Positions 12,661 through 14,764 of a stretch of DNA of 14,764 nucleotides are shown here, one piece after another. Under the pieces are notes generated by a model. The model did not search any database, was not told the origin of the DNA, and saw only the letters and a list, made by a program, of their open reading frames with translations. Source of the DNA: Sphingobacteriales bacterium (GTDB lineage Bacteria > Bacteroidota > Bacteroidia > Chitinophagales > Chitinophagaceae); contig JAHEFC010000048.1 of the NCBI GenBank assembly GCA_024640385.1, positions 1 through 14,764 of the forward strand. Direction: 5' to 3'. How positions within the stretch are numbered: position 1 is the stretch's first letter; each line of letters opens with the position of its first letter. The translations under genes were made by a program, and so were the position numbers.

Positions 12661-14764
12661 CGCAGTTGCTGTTGCTGCAGGTCTTTGTGTTGCTAAGAGG
12701 CTGCTCAACAACAATGACTGATCAAGCACTGGTTCGCAAGTTCTTGCACACTCGTCAAATCCGCGATTGATCGCATCCAGTGTATTAGCCCAGTTGCTTC
12801 TTACCGTGTTCGGCACTAAGCTGTTGGTAAGTGCAGCACTGGCGGCTGCATAGATATCTGCCACCGTCATGTCTTTACCACTGGTGAAGCTGTACTTCGT
12901 ACATGTTGAAGTGGTAGGTCCGGCTCCGCAATTGGATGCTTTTTGTGTCCATAGCTCTCCTGATGCAGGCATGGTGAATTTGGCAAGATCAGGGTTAAGA
13001 CCCATATTCAGTGCCAGGGTTACCAGTTGTGCCAGCAGGGTGTTTTTGTATGTAGATGAAGGCAATTTAAAGGAAGTAAACACTCCGCTTGGTCCACCAC
13101 TGGGAAGGAAATTGATGATATCGTCCGGCTTGAGCGATGCCATTGGTATATTTCCTGCCATCGTTGGTAAGGATGGGCTGGCCAGTGCAAACTGTATGGT
13201 CTTATTAACCCGGGAACTGATGCAGCTGGTGCCATCTTTATAAGTAGCGTTACCACCACCGTCAGGAATTGTGCTGAGTCCTTCATTATTACCGAAATAG
13301 CCCTGGGTATAGGTACAGAAGTTGCCACATACTTCAGAAACTATAGTAACTGAGGTTATTGCCTCACATCCATTATTGTCCTTTACGGTGAAATTGTGTG
13401 TGCCGGCCCCCAGTGAGAATACATTGACATCACCATAGGCGCCATTGTCATATTTATATTTGTATGGAGGTGTACCACCAGAAGCAGTTACGGTGACATT
13501 TGTTTTCTCATCGGTACATACTTTCTCTTTATCTGCTTTTGCTTCTGCTGTAACTATTGAAGCAGGTTCCTTGATCTCAGTTTGTTGAGAAGTCTCACAA
13601 CCATTTTCGTCTTTCACATACACGGTATAGGTTCCGGCAACCAAGTTCTCAAACTCCGCTTTGTCAGAGTAAGTTCCACCGTCCAGTTTGTATACAAGTA
13701 GTCCTGTACCGCCCGATCCCTGGGCCTTAATGATACCGGATTCATAGCCTCTACAAAGTACATCAGTTGTGGTCAGTATGAGTTCAAGAACAGGAGGTTC
13801 TTTGATCTCCACTTTTTCTGATGTTTCGCAACCGTTGGCATCCTGTACATAGACAGTATATGTACTGGCGGGCAGGTCAGTGAATGTGTCAGCAGTTCCA
13901 AATCCCCCATCTTCAAGCTGGTAGAGATAGGTAGGTGTGCCACCAGATCCTAAGGCTGTTATCGATCCTGTTTTGGCACCATTGCATTGAACGTCGGTTG
14001 GTGTAAGTTGCAGGCTCAGCGCTGATAGAGGTTGAGTGATGGTCACCTGTTTGGATGTTTCACATCCATTGGCATCTTTAACATATATAGTGTATGTTCC
14101 AGCTTCCAGTTTTTCGAACAGGTCTACGCTTGAATATTCGCCGCCTTCCAGTTTGTATTCATAACTTCCTGAACCACCAGAACCGGTGGCCTTGATCGAT
14201 CCGGTATTATCACCAAAACATTTTACCGGTGTTGGCTCTAGTATAAGGTCTACCGGAGTACCTGGTTCAATGATAGTAGCAGATTTGTACGTTTCACATC
14301 CATTCGCATCCTGTACATAAATGGTATATGTGCCGGCGATCAGATCGCTGAATACATTGTTGTCGCCGTAAACTCCACCTTCCAGTTTGTACTTGTAAGG
14401 ATCAACCCCGCCGGATCCTGTGGCTGTAATTGAACCGGTGTTGGCTCCATAGCAGCTCACATCAAATTGTGATAGTGAAATATCTACTGAACTGGATGGC
14501 TGAAGAATGGTGGTTTGTTTTGCCTTTTCGCAACCGTTTTTGTCTTTCACATAAACGGTATAAGTGCCTGCAGCCAGGTTTTCAAACACATTGTTGGAAG
14601 AATAAACTCCGCCTTCGAGTTTGAACTCATAAGGTTCAACGCCACCTGATCCGGTTGCAGTAATGGTTCCTGTTTGTGCACCATAGCAAAGCACGGGAGT
14701 AGGAGTGAGCGACAGATCTACTGCTGCATCAGGCTGTGTGATGGTGGTTTGTTTTGCCTTTTCA
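12391..14764 (-). CDS. SprB-repeat surface protein with T9SS C-terminal sorting domain (5' end outside window)
   Basis: The frame is open to the right edge, so only the last 790 or so residues are seen. A GTG at 14694 is internal, not a start. From the N-terminal side there is the tail of one repeat, then six SprB-type repeats of 77-78 residues (13327-14721). Each has C-x-G-x-x-(T/S)-G-x-I near its start, GSGG, a LEGGxY turn, AGTYTVYVKDxNGCE, and a KEP/QP end. A non-repetitive Cys-containing region follows (12664-13326; begins FCTYTQGYFGNN). A T9SS type A sorting domain closes it (about 12391-12660; KAYPNPFTDRIFINF, then a beta-rich tail). SprB of Flavobacterium johnsoniae is a mobile gliding adhesin; the same repeats occur in many exported Bacteroidota proteins. 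Export by T9SS is well supported. A role in gliding or adhesion is inferred. An intrinsic terminator follows its stop. Confidence 0.9.
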   Translation of the reverse strand, partial: EKAKQTTITQPDAAVDLSLTPTPVLCYGAQTGTITATGSGGVEPYEFKLEGGVYSSNNVFENLAAGTYTVYVKDKNGCEKAKQTTILQPSSSVDISLSQFDVSCYGANTGSITATGSGGVDPYKYKLEGGVYGDNNVFSDLIAGTYTIYVQDANGCETYKSATIIEPGTPVDLILEPTPVKCFGDNTGSIKATGSGGSGSYEYKLEGGEYSSVDLFEKLEAGTYTIYVKDANGCETSKQVTITQPLSALSLQLTPTDVQCNGAKTGSITALGSGGTPTYLYQLEDGGFGTADTFTDLPASTYTVYVQDANGCETSEKVEIKEPPVLELILTTTDVLCRGYESGIIKAQGSGGTGLLVYKLDGGTYSDKAEFENLVAGTYTVYVKDENGCETSQQTEIKEPASIVTAEAKADKEKVCTDEKTNVTVTASGGTPPYKYKYDNGAYGDVNVFSLGAGTHNFTVKDNNGCEAITSVTIVSEVCGNFCTYTQGYFGNNEGLSTIPDGGGNATYKDGTSCISSRVNKTIQFALASPSLPTMAGNIPMASLKPDDIINFLPSGGPSGVFTSFKLPSSTYKNTLLAQLVTLALNMGLNPDLAKFTMPASGELWTQKASNCGAGPTTSTCTKYSFTSGKDMTVADIYAAASAALTNSLVPNTVRSNWANTLDAINRGFDECARTCEPVLDQSLLLSSLLATQRPAATATATNLMVKAYPNPFTDRIFINFTSPVAGKAVVQIFDMNGRRIAEINKGQVNANVENRIEYMVPNNARTAIIYKVTVGSYMITGRMIDATSR
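13327..14764 (-). repeat. Tandem array of SprB repeats, period about 234 bp
   Basis: Unit limits on the minus strand: 14721-14488, 14487-14254, 14253-14020 (78 codons each), 14019-13789, 13788-13558 and 13557-13327 (77 codons each). The end of a further unit is at 14764-14722. The first three are most alike, with a shared ATGSGG core, and the tails of the first and the preceding unit share CEKAKQTTI, suggesting recent duplication. The last unit is degenerate: it has lost the GSGG block (ASGG instead) and the opening CxG spacing. Copy number probably rises outside the window. Confidence 0.88.

Noticed and set aside
14692..14694. GTG considered as the start of the SprB-repeat gene
   Set aside because: The frame stays open with the end of another SprB repeat up to the window edge, so this codon is internal.
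13327..14764. Regular repeats considered as a CRISPR array or non-coding satellite
   Set aside because: The 234-bp period is one continuous reading frame encoding SprB domains. There are no short repeats with unique spacers.

Overview
The window looks like chromosomal DNA from a Bacteroidota bacterium, most likely a soil or freshwater relative of the Chitinophagaceae. This is inferred from a type IX secretion (T9SS) sorting domain on a SprB-repeat surface protein, several upstream sequences matching the Bacteroidota promoter -7 box TAnnTTTG, weak or absent Shine-Dalgarno sequences, and recognisable Bacteroidota versions of GH20, DPP5-like S9, DUF5715, DUF2231 and Tat-exported Gfo/Idh/MocA proteins. 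I see no rRNA, tRNA, CRISPR array, insertion sequence, phage or conjugation gene.

Layout from left to right. (1) 2-127 (+) is the C-terminal tail of a probable alkaline-phosphatase/phosphoglycerate-mutase-like protein. It converges on 209-1793 (-), a secreted GH20 beta-N-acetylhexosaminidase split by a 7-bp tandem duplication. A perfect 20-bp-stem palindrome built from 15-bp direct repeats lies between them. (2) 1844-3121 (+) is a Tat-exported M24 metallopeptidase. Its 3' end overlaps that of a minus-strand DUF5715 protein (3099-3764), which is followed upstream by a secreted staphylococcal-type nuclease (3863-4351). (3) 4431-6681 (-) is a translationally coupled pair: a four-helix coiled-coil membrane protein, then a vWA-like lipoprotein. 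Neither is recognised, and together they are the best candidate here for an undescribed system. (4) 6902-10381 (+) holds a small secreted protein, a DUF2231-like four-helix membrane protein, a Gfo/Idh/MocA oxidoreductase and a ferritin-like/VIT1 fusion of the MbfA type (iron export). (5) 10382-12307 (-) is a secreted DPP5-like S9 peptidase whose stop codon abuts that of mbfA. (6) 12391-14764 (-) is the C-terminal part of a large T9SS-exported protein with at least six SprB repeats of about 78 residues.

Functional picture. Most products are predicted to leave the cytoplasm: Sec (GH20, nuclease, S9, DUF5715), Tat (M24, Gfo/Idh/MocA), lipoprotein (vWA-like) and T9SS (SprB-repeat protein). This suits a predatory or saprophytic bacterium that degrades amino-sugar polymers, peptides and nucleic acids, and glides or adheres with SprB-type proteins. 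The metal-related part is mbfA and, less certainly, the small secreted/DUF2231 pair. Several promoter-like boxes end only 5-6 bases before a start codon, which suggests leaderless or nearly leaderless mRNAs.
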